DNA of 7,311 nt from an uncultured Prevotella sp. (GCA_900546575.1 URDM01000108.1:1-7311), one strand, 5' to 3'. Counted from the stretch's first letter, positions 1 through 6,364 are shown. A program made the numbers and translations. The notes: a model not told the origin generated them from the sequence alone.

Positions 1-14
1 ATTTTATTAGTTAT

Positions 15-63
15 ATTACGTTAATTAACTCCCTCATTTTCAAACGATTACGTTAGAATTAAC
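15..63. repeat. Imperfect direct repeat in AT-rich left edge
   Basis: ATTACGTTA followed by ATTAAC occurs at 15-29 and again at 47-63, the second copy carrying two extra bases (GA) between the halves. The copies are 32 bp apart in very AT-rich sequence. They could be paired regulator sites for a gene left of the window or chance similarity; I see no TAnnTTTG promoter beside them. Nothing else is supported between 1 and 125. Confidence 0.3.
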
Positions 64-140
64 AGAGTATTGTTATATCAATTTTACTGTTTTATACCCT
101 TCATATTGCTCCTTTCGGGCACCTCGAAAACTCTTGCTTT

Positions 141-246
141 TCAAAAGGAGTCCTTTTGGCTCGCAAAACGAGTCCTTTTACCTTGCAAAAGGAGCCCTTT
201 TGAGGTGCAAAACGAGTCCTTTTACACTGCAAAAGGAATCCTTTTG
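141..246. repeat. 22-bp tandem palindromic repeat array, five units
   Basis: Five units begin exactly every 22 bp at 141, 163, 185, 207 and 229. Each has an 18-bp core (GCAAAAsGAGTCCTTTTr on the plus strand; T instead of the first G in unit 1) and a 4-bp variable spacer (gctc, cctt, aggt, cact). Units 1, 3 and 5 hold a near-perfect palindrome, CAAAAGGA-N-TCCTTTTG, with C in place of T in unit 3. Units 2 and 4 have C at the sixth core base and end in A, which breaks the palindrome, so the array alternates with a 44-bp period. A degenerate sixth copy may lie at 126-142. The array sits 38 bp past the ung stop codon. It could terminate ung transcription through successive short hairpins, or act as a same-face protein-binding array, since 22 bp is about two helical turns. 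Open reading frames across it on both strands look like repeat artefacts. Confidence 0.85.
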
Positions 247-284
247 GAAATGTTAAGTGTTTAATGTTAAATGTTATATTTCTC

Positions 285-950
285 CTACCACTCAATCGGT
301 GTTATGCCGTACTGTTCGAGATAGGCGTTGCAGCGTGAGAAGTGGTGATTGCCGAACCATCCGCCACGGTTGGCTGAGAGCGGCGAGGGGTGGACCGATT
401 CGAGGATGAAGTGGCGTGAGCGGTCGATGAGTTGCGCCTTTGAGCGCGCATAACCGCCCCACAGAATGAATACGAGGTGCTCGCGACCGGCTGAGAGAGC
501 ACGTATGGCGGCATCGGTGAACGTCTCCCATCCGTGGCGCTGGTGCGATGCAGCCTGATGGGCACGTACAGTTAGAGTGGCGTTGAGCAGCAATACACCT
601 TGCTTAGCCCAACGGGTAAGGTCGCCCGAGGCAGGAATCGGCTTGCCCAGGTCGTTCTGTATCTCCTTGAAGATGTTCTGCAATGACGGCGGAAAAGGCA
701 CTCCGTCGGCAACGGAGAAGCTCAGTCCCTGCGCCTGACGAGGCTCGTGGTAAGGGTCCTGACCTATTATCACCACCTTCACCTTGTCGAACGGACACAG
801 ATTGAAGGCGTTGAAGATGAGGCTACCCGGCGGATAGCAAGTCTGGGTGGTATATTCCTGACGCACGAAGTCGGTGAGCTGGGCGAAGTAAGGCTGCTCA
901 AACTCCTGCTGCAAGTGCTCGTGCCATGAGGGTTCTATCTTTACGTTCAT
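285..950 (-). CDS. ung: Uracil-DNA glycosylase, family 1
   Basis: This cytoplasmic base-excision-repair enzyme cuts uracil from DNA after cytosine deamination or dUMP misincorporation, leaving an abasic site. At 221 residues it is full length for family 1. The water-activating loop GQDPYH is at 63-68 with the catalytic Asp at 65, followed by GLSFSV at 75-80. LLLN ends at Asn123, which recognises uracil O4/N3. The DNA-intercalating loop HPSPLSA is at 187-193 with the catalytic His at 187, the same number as in E. coli Ung. The WGGYA segment near 164-168 is also typical. The ATG at 950 is 13 bp after the upstream Fic stop codon, so the two genes are very probably co-transcribed. No Shine-Dalgarno sequence is visible, which is normal in Bacteroidetes. 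All key residues are intact. Confidence 0.98.
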   Translation of the reverse strand: MNVKIEPSWHEHLQQEFEQPYFAQLTDFVRQEYTTQTCYPPGSLIFNAFNLCPFDKVKVVIIGQDPYHEPRQAQGLSFSVADGVPFPPSLQNIFKEIQNDLGKPIPASGDLTRWAKQGVLLLNATLTVRAHQAASHQRHGWETFTDAAIRALSAGREHLVFILWGGYARSKAQLIDRSRHFILESVHPSPLSANRGGWFGNHHFSRCNAYLEQYGITPIEW

Positions 951-963
951 ATATGTAAGTGTA

Positions 964-2088
964 TTATTCGTTCAATTCATAGTTTGTATTTCTACCGCCA
1001 TCGTCGGTTTTCCGTAGTACGCCTTTATTGACAAGGTCGTTCAAGTCGCGTGTTGCAGTGTCCTGCGAGCAATGGCATATCTTATACCATTTTGAAGAAT
1101 TCAGCTTGCCTTCAAATCCGTCAAACAGTCGGTTGAGCATTTTGCGCTGGCGCTCGTTGAACGGCGTCTGCTCATGCCGGTTCCAGAATTGGCGTTTGCG
1201 TACAACGTTCTCGGTCTTGGTGAGCGACGCGTTGATAGCGTCCTTCAGTGTACTGAGAAACCACGCCACCCATTCCGTCACGTCCATTCCACCCTTCTGC
1301 GCATGCTCAAGGTTGTCGTAGTAAGCCTTACGGTTCTGCAGAATCTGCGACGACAGACTATAGTAGCGCTTGCCCGTATGGTCTGCCCGCGACAGCAGCA
1401 TCTCGGTGATGGTTCGGCATATACGTCCGTTGCCGTCGTCGAAGGGATGAATGGTGACAAACCATAGATGGGCGATAGCCGCCTTTATGAGCGGATCGGT
1501 CTTGGAGTCGTTCGCCTCAATCCATTCGAGCAGGTCGTTCATCATTCGTGGCACCTCTTCTGAAGGCGGAGCTTCATAGTGTACACGTTCCTTTCCCATC
1601 GCTCCCGACACCACTTGCATTGCCTCCTTGCCTTCACGCCATTTACCTACACTGATTTTGTACATTCCGCTGTATCCGTTAGGAAACAGAGCGTGGTGCC
1701 ATCCGAACATGCGCTCAAAGCAAAGTGGACGGCTGAAGTTGTGTGTAGCGTCGAGCATCACCTGCACAACGCCCTCTATGTAGTGGTCGGTTTGGGGCAA
1801 TCCGTCGTATTTCAATCCGAGTTGGGTGGCAAGCGAAGAGCGCACGCTGTCGGCGCTGAGCGTCTGACCTTCAATCTTTGACGAGTGTACAATCTCGGAA
1901 GTCATCGTTTCGAGCATTGACGTGTTCTGCTCTTCAAAGCCGAACATCGACACTCGCCCCATAAGCTGACCGCGCAGCAAGTTTGTCTCAGCAACAAGAC
2001 CTGCCAATGCCTGCATGTCTACCGTCATGTTTGGCCAATCGGCGTGTTGCCATATATATTGTGTTGCTCCGTTGTATTTGTGTGCCAT
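964..2088 (-). CDS. Fic family protein (DUF4172 N-terminus, class II, winged-helix tail)
   Basis: Fic enzymes usually transfer AMP from ATP to a protein hydroxyl group. The catalytic motif is complete at residues 214-225, HPFDDGNGRICR, with catalytic His214 and the phosphate-binding GNGR. The N-terminus (about 8-90, with YIWQ...WPNM) matches the DUF4172/Fic_N module. Within it, S69 to G74 (SSKIEG) fits the inhibitory-helix motif [S/T]xxxE[G/N]; the Glu normally blocks ATP binding, so this is a class II, self-inhibited Fic. Residues about 310-372 look like a winged helix-turn-helix, with a recognition-helix-like stretch at 341-360. That makes DNA binding and self-regulation plausible, but this is inferred. 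At 374 residues it is normal for the family. The ATG at 2088 follows a promoter and palindromic sites, and ung follows 13 bp later. No separate antitoxin gene is present, consistent with built-in inhibition. The protein target is unknown. Confidence 0.93.
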   Translation of the reverse strand: MAHKYNGATQYIWQHADWPNMTVDMQALAGLVAETNLLRGQLMGRVSMFGFEEQNTSMLETMTSEIVHSSKIEGQTLSADSVRSSLATQLGLKYDGLPQTDHYIEGVVQVMLDATHNFSRPLCFERMFGWHHALFPNGYSGMYKISVGKWREGKEAMQVVSGAMGKERVHYEAPPSEEVPRMMNDLLEWIEANDSKTDPLIKAAIAHLWFVTIHPFDDGNGRICRTITEMLLSRADHTGKRYYSLSSQILQNRKAYYDNLEHAQKGGMDVTEWVAWFLSTLKDAINASLTKTENVVRKRQFWNRHEQTPFNERQRKMLNRLFDGFEGKLNSSKWYKICHCSQDTATRDLNDLVNKGVLRKTDDGGRNTNYELNE

Positions 2089-2107
2089 ATCCGAAATGTT
2101 TTATTGG

Positions 2108-2138
2108 CAAATTTACGATTTATCGGTCATTACCGCAA
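2108..2138 (-). promoter_or_regulatory. Bacteroidetes-type promoter of the Fic-ung operon
   Basis: On the minus strand a perfect -7 element, TAAATTTG (consensus TAnnTTTG), occupies 2108-2115. A -33 TTG lies at 2136-2138 with a 20-bp spacer, inside the 19-21 bp expected for the Bacteroidetes sigma-ABfr promoter. Transcription would begin near 2102, giving a leader of only about 10-20 nt before the Fic ATG at 2088. The -33 box lies inside an inverted TTGCGG repeat, so a protein bound there would block the promoter. Confidence 0.7.
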
Positions 2139-2195
2139 GTTTTGCGGAGATTAACTGGTTTATTCTCCGCAAATTTGCGGAGAATAATGCCGCAA
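2133..2195. promoter_or_regulatory. Palindromic operator array upstream of Fic
   Basis: Five copies of the hexamer TTGCGG or its complement CCGCAA lie at 2133-2138, 2142-2147, 2167-2172, 2175-2180 and 2190-2195. The middle pair forms a perfect 28-bp palindrome at 2160-2187, whose left half is TTATTCTCCGCAAA. The first pair forms a weaker inverted repeat over the -33 box, and its right half continues as GCGGAGATTAA, nearly matching GCGGAGAATAA in the large palindrome. A dimeric regulator occupying both sites would cover the promoter. The winged-helix tail of the Fic protein is an obvious candidate, but this is inference. The large palindrome could also fold as a hairpin, but it lies upstream of the predicted transcription start. 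Confidence 0.7.
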
Positions 2196-2202
2196 GCAAT
2201 GA

Positions 2203-2232
2203 GTAGGAGGCTATGACGTCCCCGCCATAGCC
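2203..2232. repeat. REP-like GTAGGA hairpin, copy 1
   Basis: GTAGGA (2203-2208) is followed by a 10-bp stem (2209-2218 with 2223-2232) around the four-base loop TCCC. The stem is GGCTATGACG against CGCCATAGCC. Its single mismatch becomes a G-U pair in RNA from the minus strand, and there the loop reads GGGA, a GNRA-type tetraloop. The layout (GTAG-type head, stem, short loop) resembles REP elements mobilised in other bacteria by RAYT transposases. No RAYT gene is in the window. Confidence 0.6.
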
Positions 2233-2330
2233 TGAGCAAGCAACGTCGCAAATGATTAATAACAAGAATACTCAAGCTAACTGCTCAGGGGGGTGTGTCA
2301 AAAGTCGAAAAAATAAGAATAGGGCTATTA

Positions 2331-2364
2331 GTAGGAGGGTATAGCATCCTTGCTATACCCACTC
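2331..2364. repeat. REP-like GTAGGA hairpin, copy 2
   Basis: GTAGGA (2331-2336) is followed by a perfect 10-bp stem, GGGTATAGCA (2337-2346) with TGCTATACCC (2351-2360), loop TCCT, and the tail ACTC. It is 34 bp long and aligns with copy 3 in inverted orientation over all 34 positions with five differences. Four of these are paired in the stem so that base pairing is kept, and the fifth is in the loop. Confidence 0.8.
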
Positions 2365-2385
2365 AATCTACTGAAAATGAAGGCA

Positions 2386-2419
2386 GAGTGGGTAGGGCAG
2401 GGATGCCCTACCCTCCTAC
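2386..2419. repeat. REP-like GTAGGA hairpin, copy 3 (inverted)
   Basis: This is the inverted partner of the hairpin at 2331-2364: tail GAGT, stem GGGTAGGGCA (2390-2399) with TGCCCTACCC (2404-2413), loop GGGA (a GNRA-type tetraloop on the plus strand), and the head TCCTAC (GTAGGA on the minus strand) at 2414-2419. The two copies are 21 bp apart, in the tail-to-tail arrangement of paired REPs (BIME type). They can also pair with each other along their length. Confidence 0.8.
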
Positions 2420-2526
2420 ATTTGTTGCATTCAACCCATATAATTGACTTTTGACACACCCTCCTCCTACAGATTGCCTTGTTCTTGTCTTTTCGACTTT
2501 TGCCTTTACTTGCTATAATAAAAAAA

Positions 2527-2569
2527 ACTGCGGCACAGAAGCTTTTTTGCATTGCTTCTGTGCCGCAGT
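2527..2569 (-). terminator. Strong intrinsic terminator of the PCMD export operon
   Basis: A perfect 16-bp stem, ACTGCGGCACAGAAGC (2527-2542) with its complement at 2554-2569, surrounds an 11-base loop. On the minus strand it is followed immediately by a run of about seven T (2526-2520) and then ATTAT. It begins 31 bp after the stop codon of the gene ending at 2600. No T-run follows on the plus strand, so it should stop leftward transcription only. Confidence 0.95.
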
Positions 2570-2599
2570 AGTTATTGCGAACTGTCGTTGTCGATGTTT

Positions 2600-4261
2600 T
2601 TACTTCATCACCTTGATCATCTTACCGTCCTTACCGCGAACGATGTTGATGCCCTTCTGCATGGTCTTAAGCTGACGACCAGAGAGGTCGTAGATTGCGC
2701 CATTGGCAGTAGTGGTGCTGGTTGATGTAACGTTGTGGATGCCAGTGCCAGTGCCCTCGAACTTAATTGTATATACAGTCTTGCTCTCGTTGTCTTCAGC
2801 GTAATTGCTGCCCTTAACAGTGATTGTAACGAGGTTTTCAGCATCATTCCAATTTACATTCTTGGTTGAGTTTGCGCTCTTAGGAGTGCAATCAAGAGCA
2901 TTCTTGTAGTCAGCCATGTTGCCCTTTACGGTATACTCAGTTCTGTTCTCGTTGAATCCGTCGATTGTAGTACCGTTGAGCTTGATATCACTGAGAGAGT
3001 GATAGTATACGTACTTCACGTTGTCAACGCAGAGAGAATTGCCAGACACAATCTTTGAACGGTCGAAATAGTCTGTAGCCGAGAAGATGATATTTATCTT
3101 TTCTGGTGTGTCACTTGTTTTGTATTCAAATGGAATTGTAAGGCTTTCCCATTTGTTATCGGTGCTCTTTGTTATATTGTGTGTGAATGATGCAATACAA
3201 GTAGCATTGTTTTCAGTTGTGACATCTCCACCTTTATCTGTTGACATACCAAGGATGTTACGATCGCGGTCAATCATGTCACAAGTTTTAAGATTCCAAG
3301 GTAATAATACAGTATTTCCTGGAACTTTGTGCTGTGTATATTTTCCTTTCCAAAGATATGCTACAATAGTTGCGTTTTCTGGACCTTTTGAATCGTCACG
3401 CATATAGTCGAAACTGATTGCATCTGGACGAGATGTGAAATCTTTTCCACCGAATGAACCGCCATCAGCATCATGACCATCAGCTCCAACTGCAGTTGCC
3501 CATGATGTACCAAGTGTCATATATGCAGGAATATTTTGCCCAGCATAGTCTGTGTTTTTCAAATTTACAGCAAAATCGCTTTCGTCATTATAAATGTCAA
3601 GACTAGTACCAACTACAAATGGCTTTGATACGATTGAAGTGTAAACGTTTGATACGCACCATCCATTAGGAGTTTTGCCAGATTGTTTCTTGTTACCAGC
3701 GGTGTCCCAAGGTATACATTTCTCCCATGTTCCTTCAAAATCATCAAGTAGTGTAATTGAGGGATATACTTTTGATTCGAATGATGCGTAAGCCTTTGCT
3801 ACATTAGGTACATCAACTTTGCTGATGTCAGCAACCATATAGTCACCCTTAATGGTAGCTTTCATTGACATTGTAATTGTACTTACATTTCCTTCCAAAT
3901 CTCCACCGGCAACAGTTGCTTCTACATCTGTTGCTTCAAGTGTAATGGTACCATTCTCTTCCTTACCTTCAATTCCAGGTACGGTAGCATCACCAACTTT
4001 AAGGCCAGCTACGTTGAATTCTTTAAGAACGAATGTATATTTGCCGTCAGATTCTTTGGTCAGCAGGATTTTTGATTGCTCTGTTGTACCCATCAATATT
4101 CCACCTTCCAAATATACGGTCAAGTCTCCGCTAAAAGTCTTGCTTCCATCAGCAACCTGTGCCTCAGTCTGCTGCCCAGCAGACATGTTAGCCTTAAAAC
4201 TTGTGGCGTTAGCGTTTACTGCGAGAGCAAGCGCGAAAGCCGGGAGTAAAAATCTTTTCAT
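2600..4261 (-). CDS. Secreted calycin-like / PCMD / Ig-like protein with T9SS-type tail
   Basis: Modular exported protein of 553 residues; biochemical function unknown. Residues 1-19 are a signal peptide cut after ANA, with no lipobox Cys. Residues about 40-150 match the calycin-like beta-barrel family of Bacteroidales (FSGDLTVYL..., GKYTFVLKEF near 73-82, V..PGIEGKE near 94-101). Residues about 200-418 resemble the PCMD (putative carbohydrate metabolism) beta-sandwich, with RPDAISFDY at 278-286 and the closing CVDNVKYVY. Residues about 422-501 look like a cadherin/Ig-like strand domain ending YTIKF. A Ser/Thr-rich linker leads to IYDLSGRQLK (523-532) and a short basic end (GINIVRGKDGKMIK), typical of the Prevotella C-terminal domain that directs type IX secretion. 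AAGAAAGGA lies just upstream of the ATG, an unusually good Shine-Dalgarno-like sequence for this window. It is the last gene of the operon, 54 bp after the barrel gene. Its PCMD part is more AT-rich than its ends. Domain calls are by eye. Confidence 0.85.
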   Translation of the reverse strand: MKRFLLPAFALALAVNANATSFKANMSAGQQTEAQVADGSKTFSGDLTVYLEGGILMGTTEQSKILLTKESDGKYTFVLKEFNVAGLKVGDATVPGIEGKEENGTITLEATDVEATVAGGDLEGNVSTITMSMKATIKGDYMVADISKVDVPNVAKAYASFESKVYPSITLLDDFEGTWEKCIPWDTAGNKKQSGKTPNGWCVSNVYTSIVSKPFVVGTSLDIYNDESDFAVNLKNTDYAGQNIPAYMTLGTSWATAVGADGHDADGGSFGGKDFTSRPDAISFDYMRDDSKGPENATIVAYLWKGKYTQHKVPGNTVLLPWNLKTCDMIDRDRNILGMSTDKGGDVTTENNATCIASFTHNITKSTDNKWESLTIPFEYKTSDTPEKINIIFSATDYFDRSKIVSGNSLCVDNVKYVYYHSLSDIKLNGTTIDGFNENRTEYTVKGNMADYKNALDCTPKSANSTKNVNWNDAENLVTITVKGSNYAEDNESKTVYTIKFEGTGTGIHNVTSTSTTTANGAIYDLSGRQLKTMQKGINIVRGKDGKMIKVMK

Positions 4262-4315
4262 AATTATTCCTTTCTTATAAAATTGTTGTCTTGTTTTATT
4301 TTATATAATGTTATA

Positions 4316-5065
4316 TTACAGTTTATACATCAGTCCTACGCTGCCGTAGATGGGGTAGAGCTTTTGTTCAATTGTCTTGAATCGCTTATGGAATACGGCA
4401 GAAAGTCCCCACGCCAAGTCGGCGTAAGCACCGATGCGCTTTGAAAAATACCAGTCAGCTCCCACGTCAACACCAAACTGCCAGTGGCGCAAGTCGTCTG
4501 TGAAGTCGTAGTCGCCACGCTCTCCGTCGTCATGTCCTAATTCTATCTTTTGGCCAGTCGGATTGCCCTCTCGCAAATAACCATCGTAAGCATAGCCCGA
4601 AAAGTCGTTTGACATTACGTAAGAGAAGTAAGGTCCTGCCTTAAGGCGTACTTTCTTCGACACGTTGTAAGTGGCTTGTATCGGCATGGTAAGCATCCAT
4701 TCAGTCACCTTTGTAACCACCTGACCAGTAAACATACCCTCAATCACATCGTCACCGTAACGTATCGCCATGTGATAGTTCTTCACACGGGCATCGGTAC
4801 GCATACCCTTGTTCTCGTAGTGGAATCCAGCCATAAGTCCCCAGCGTTCAGCCAGAGGTTTGTAGGCATCGAGTCCGATGGTCATATTGTTGCCCAATGT
4901 GTACTTGTCGAGTGTACGTATAGATGCAGGCATACCTATTGGAGCTGTGCCACCGATGTTGTAGCCCAGTCGCACGTGATAGCGCAGGTCGTCGAAAATG
5001 CCTATTGCCATGCTCTGTACTGTAGTAAGCGTTATGAGCAATAAGGCAAGAATATATCTTTTCAT
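4316..5065 (-). CDS. Outer-membrane beta-barrel protein, PorT-like family
   Basis: This 249-residue protein has a signal peptide (1-20, cut after SMA) followed by alternating amphipathic strands, for example near 31-40, 60-68, 73-84, 123-134, 137-150, 196-206 and 209-222. It ends in a C-terminal strand GSVGLMYKL, the pattern of a small, perhaps 8-10-stranded, outer-membrane barrel. The segment YNIGGTAPIGMPASIR (35-50) followed by GLDAYKPL and GFHYENKGM is characteristic of a common Bacteroidales porin-family/PorT-like group. It sits between two PCMD proteins, 41 bp after one and 54 bp before the other, with no terminator between, so a shared surface role is likely. Its ligand or cargo is not shown by the sequence, and it should not be taken for the true T9SS component PorT without a search. 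Confidence 0.88.
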   Translation of the reverse strand: MKRYILALLLITLTTVQSMAIGIFDDLRYHVRLGYNIGGTAPIGMPASIRTLDKYTLGNNMTIGLDAYKPLAERWGLMAGFHYENKGMRTDARVKNYHMAIRYGDDVIEGMFTGQVVTKVTEWMLTMPIQATYNVSKKVRLKAGPYFSYVMSNDFSGYAYDGYLREGNPTGQKIELGHDDGERGDYDFTDDLRHWQFGVDVGADWYFSKRIGAYADLAWGLSAVFHKRFKTIEQKLYPIYGSVGLMYKL

Positions 5066-5106
5066 ATCTGTTGCGGTGTTAGATGTTGTTGCTTTTAGCC
5101 GACTGT

Positions 5107-6297
5107 TTATTCTTCATCGACAAGAATATGGAGTTCGTCAACGAGCAGTTTACTGCCCACAGCCCCCTGGAAGTTGGCTCCCTCTATACTCGATGTACAC
5201 ACTATGGCAAGGCTATAGCCACGGTTGGCAAGTACGACGGGGTCGAGTGCTGCACGGTAATTGAACTCCACTTCGAATCTGTTCCATCCACCCTCGGTCT
5301 TGTTTATCTCGGGTGCCTCTGCAATAGCTACAATCTGCGGACTCGTCTTTACGTTGGTGCCGTCAAGATAGAATGTCTGGTCTTCGCCATTCTCGTCCTT
5401 TATGGTGTTGCGGAACAGTACGGCGTAGATGTCGCCCTTGTCTACCACGCCTTCAAGCACTTGCTTCTGGCGGTTAGTAACCTTCGCACCAGGTGTATAC
5501 TGATAATAACCGCTAAACTTAAGCGGCTTCTTTGTAATCACACAGAAGTCGCCTGAACCGAAATGGGTAGCCTCCAAATGTTTAGAGGTTGCTGACTTGG
5601 AATAGAATTCGCCTGTAAATATGTTGCCGGCAGCGATAGGCATATTGAATGCATTGCCTGGTCTGCCCGTCGAACGGGTAGTAAGGCAAACGCCATGACC
5701 CTTATATCCCTCCTCAAGAGGAGCTGTTGGGTATTTATCAGGTGTCTTATTGCCAGCCACGATAGCAAAACCAGCGTTGCCCGAAGCCCAATTGAGCAGT
5801 CGTGTGCCGCTTTCGTTTTCGTCCTCAGGATTGTCCTTTATGATGTCAGTCCAGATATAATATCTTTCCCTACCGGGTTCGAGGAAGAAGTTTTCAAAAT
5901 CGTATAAGGGTGAGTGGTCAGCCACTTCGTTGACACGTACGGTATAGGTACGACTCCAAGCCTTGTCTTCAGAAGTCACGGTATAAGTAACACCGCCATT
6001 AGAAAAGTCTTGAGTAGAACCGTTTTCAGGAGAAATTGTGGCACCCGGAGTAATCTGAAACAATGGTGCCACGGCTGTGCGGTCGGTGCCTTTGCGCACC
6101 GAGAACGTCACTACATTGGCAGTCTGGTCGGTAGTAGCCAATGTATCGGTTTTCTTGACGAACATATCAAGCGGTTCGTCAACATGTATATAAGCTTTCT
6201 CGATGTCGCATTCGGCATTGAGCGGTTCTTCCTTAAAGCAGGAAGTAAGCGTCATTGTGGCCGCAGCGAAAGCGAGCAAGATATGCGATTTTGTCAT
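5107..6297 (-). CDS. Surface PCMD-domain lipoprotein
   Basis: This 396-residue lipoprotein has a type II signal peptide ending in the lipobox L17-T18-S19-C20, with lipid attachment at Cys20. Right after it, F-K-E-E fits the Bacteroidetes lipoprotein export signal (Lys then two acidic residues), which predicts display on the outer face of the outer membrane. Residues about 30-123 form an Ig-like/DUF5018-type module (VTFSVRKGTDR..., WSRTYTVRV). Residues about 130-394 match the PCMD fold (YDFENFFLE at 132-140, GYKGHGVCLTTR at 198-208, GWNRFEVEFNY at 337-347, LLVDELHILV at the end). PCMD domains are thought to bind or process carbohydrate, but no activity can be assigned. It is the first gene of the operon, behind a promoter about 65 bp upstream, and the barrel gene follows after 41 bp. 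Confidence 0.9.
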   Translation of the reverse strand: MTKSHILLAFAAATMTLTSCFKEEPLNAECDIEKAYIHVDEPLDMFVKKTDTLATTDQTANVVTFSVRKGTDRTAVAPLFQITPGATISPENGSTQDFSNGGVTYTVTSEDKAWSRTYTVRVNEVADHSPLYDFENFFLEPGRERYYIWTDIIKDNPEDENESGTRLLNWASGNAGFAIVAGNKTPDKYPTAPLEEGYKGHGVCLTTRSTGRPGNAFNMPIAAGNIFTGEFYSKSATSKHLEATHFGSGDFCVITKKPLKFSGYYQYTPGAKVTNRQKQVLEGVVDKGDIYAVLFRNTIKDENGEDQTFYLDGTNVKTSPQIVAIAEAPEINKTEGGWNRFEVEFNYRAALDPVVLANRGYSLAIVCTSSIEGANFQGAVGSKLLVDELHILVDEE

Positions 6298-6364
6298 ATA
6301 CGGAAATCTAATGATGTGATGCTATCATCGTGAAATTCATTTCATTACACGGATATTTCGTGTA

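Larger units (their letters stand above)
2291..2461. mobile_element. Candidate 171-bp MITE-like element with 16-bp terminal inverted repeats
   Basis: The 16-bp sequence GGGTGTGTCAAAAGTC at 2291-2306 recurs as a perfect inverted copy at 2446-2461. It encloses the inverted pair of REP-like hairpins. Length, perfect ends and lack of coding capacity suggest a non-autonomous transposable element or the remnant of an insertion sequence. No clear target-site duplication flanks the ends, which weakens the call. A further TCCTAC (GTAGGA on the minus strand) lies just outside at 2465-2470. Alternatively the whole block is one large imperfect cruciform in the REP style rather than a transposon. Confidence 0.45.

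Noticed and set aside
141..246. CRISPR array
   Set aside because: Spacers are only 4 bp, units are palindromic and there are no cas genes.
70..295. Open frames on both strands across the 22-bp repeats
   Set aside because: Their peptides only read through the repeat units in shifting frames, have no recognisable family features, and one overlaps the end of ung.
2160..2187. 28-bp palindrome as a transcription terminator
   Set aside because: No T-run follows, and it sits upstream of a good promoter beside matching half-sites, which fits an operator better.
2328..2675. Small open frames in the 2089-2599 intergenic region
   Set aside because: They run through the inverted repeats and the terminator hairpin, with low-complexity peptides and no promoter.
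3852..4280. 142-codon plus-strand open frame
   Set aside because: It lies opposite the well-supported calycin-like N-terminus and its signal peptide, and its protein has no coherent family features.
5083..5556. 157-codon plus-strand open frame
   Set aside because: It is antisense to the PCMD lipoprotein, whose lipobox and domain motifs are clear.
6347..6363. ACACG/CGTGT inverted repeat in the PCMD operon leader as a riboswitch or attenuator
   Set aside because: The stem is only 5 bp with no U-run and no recognisable riboswitch core.
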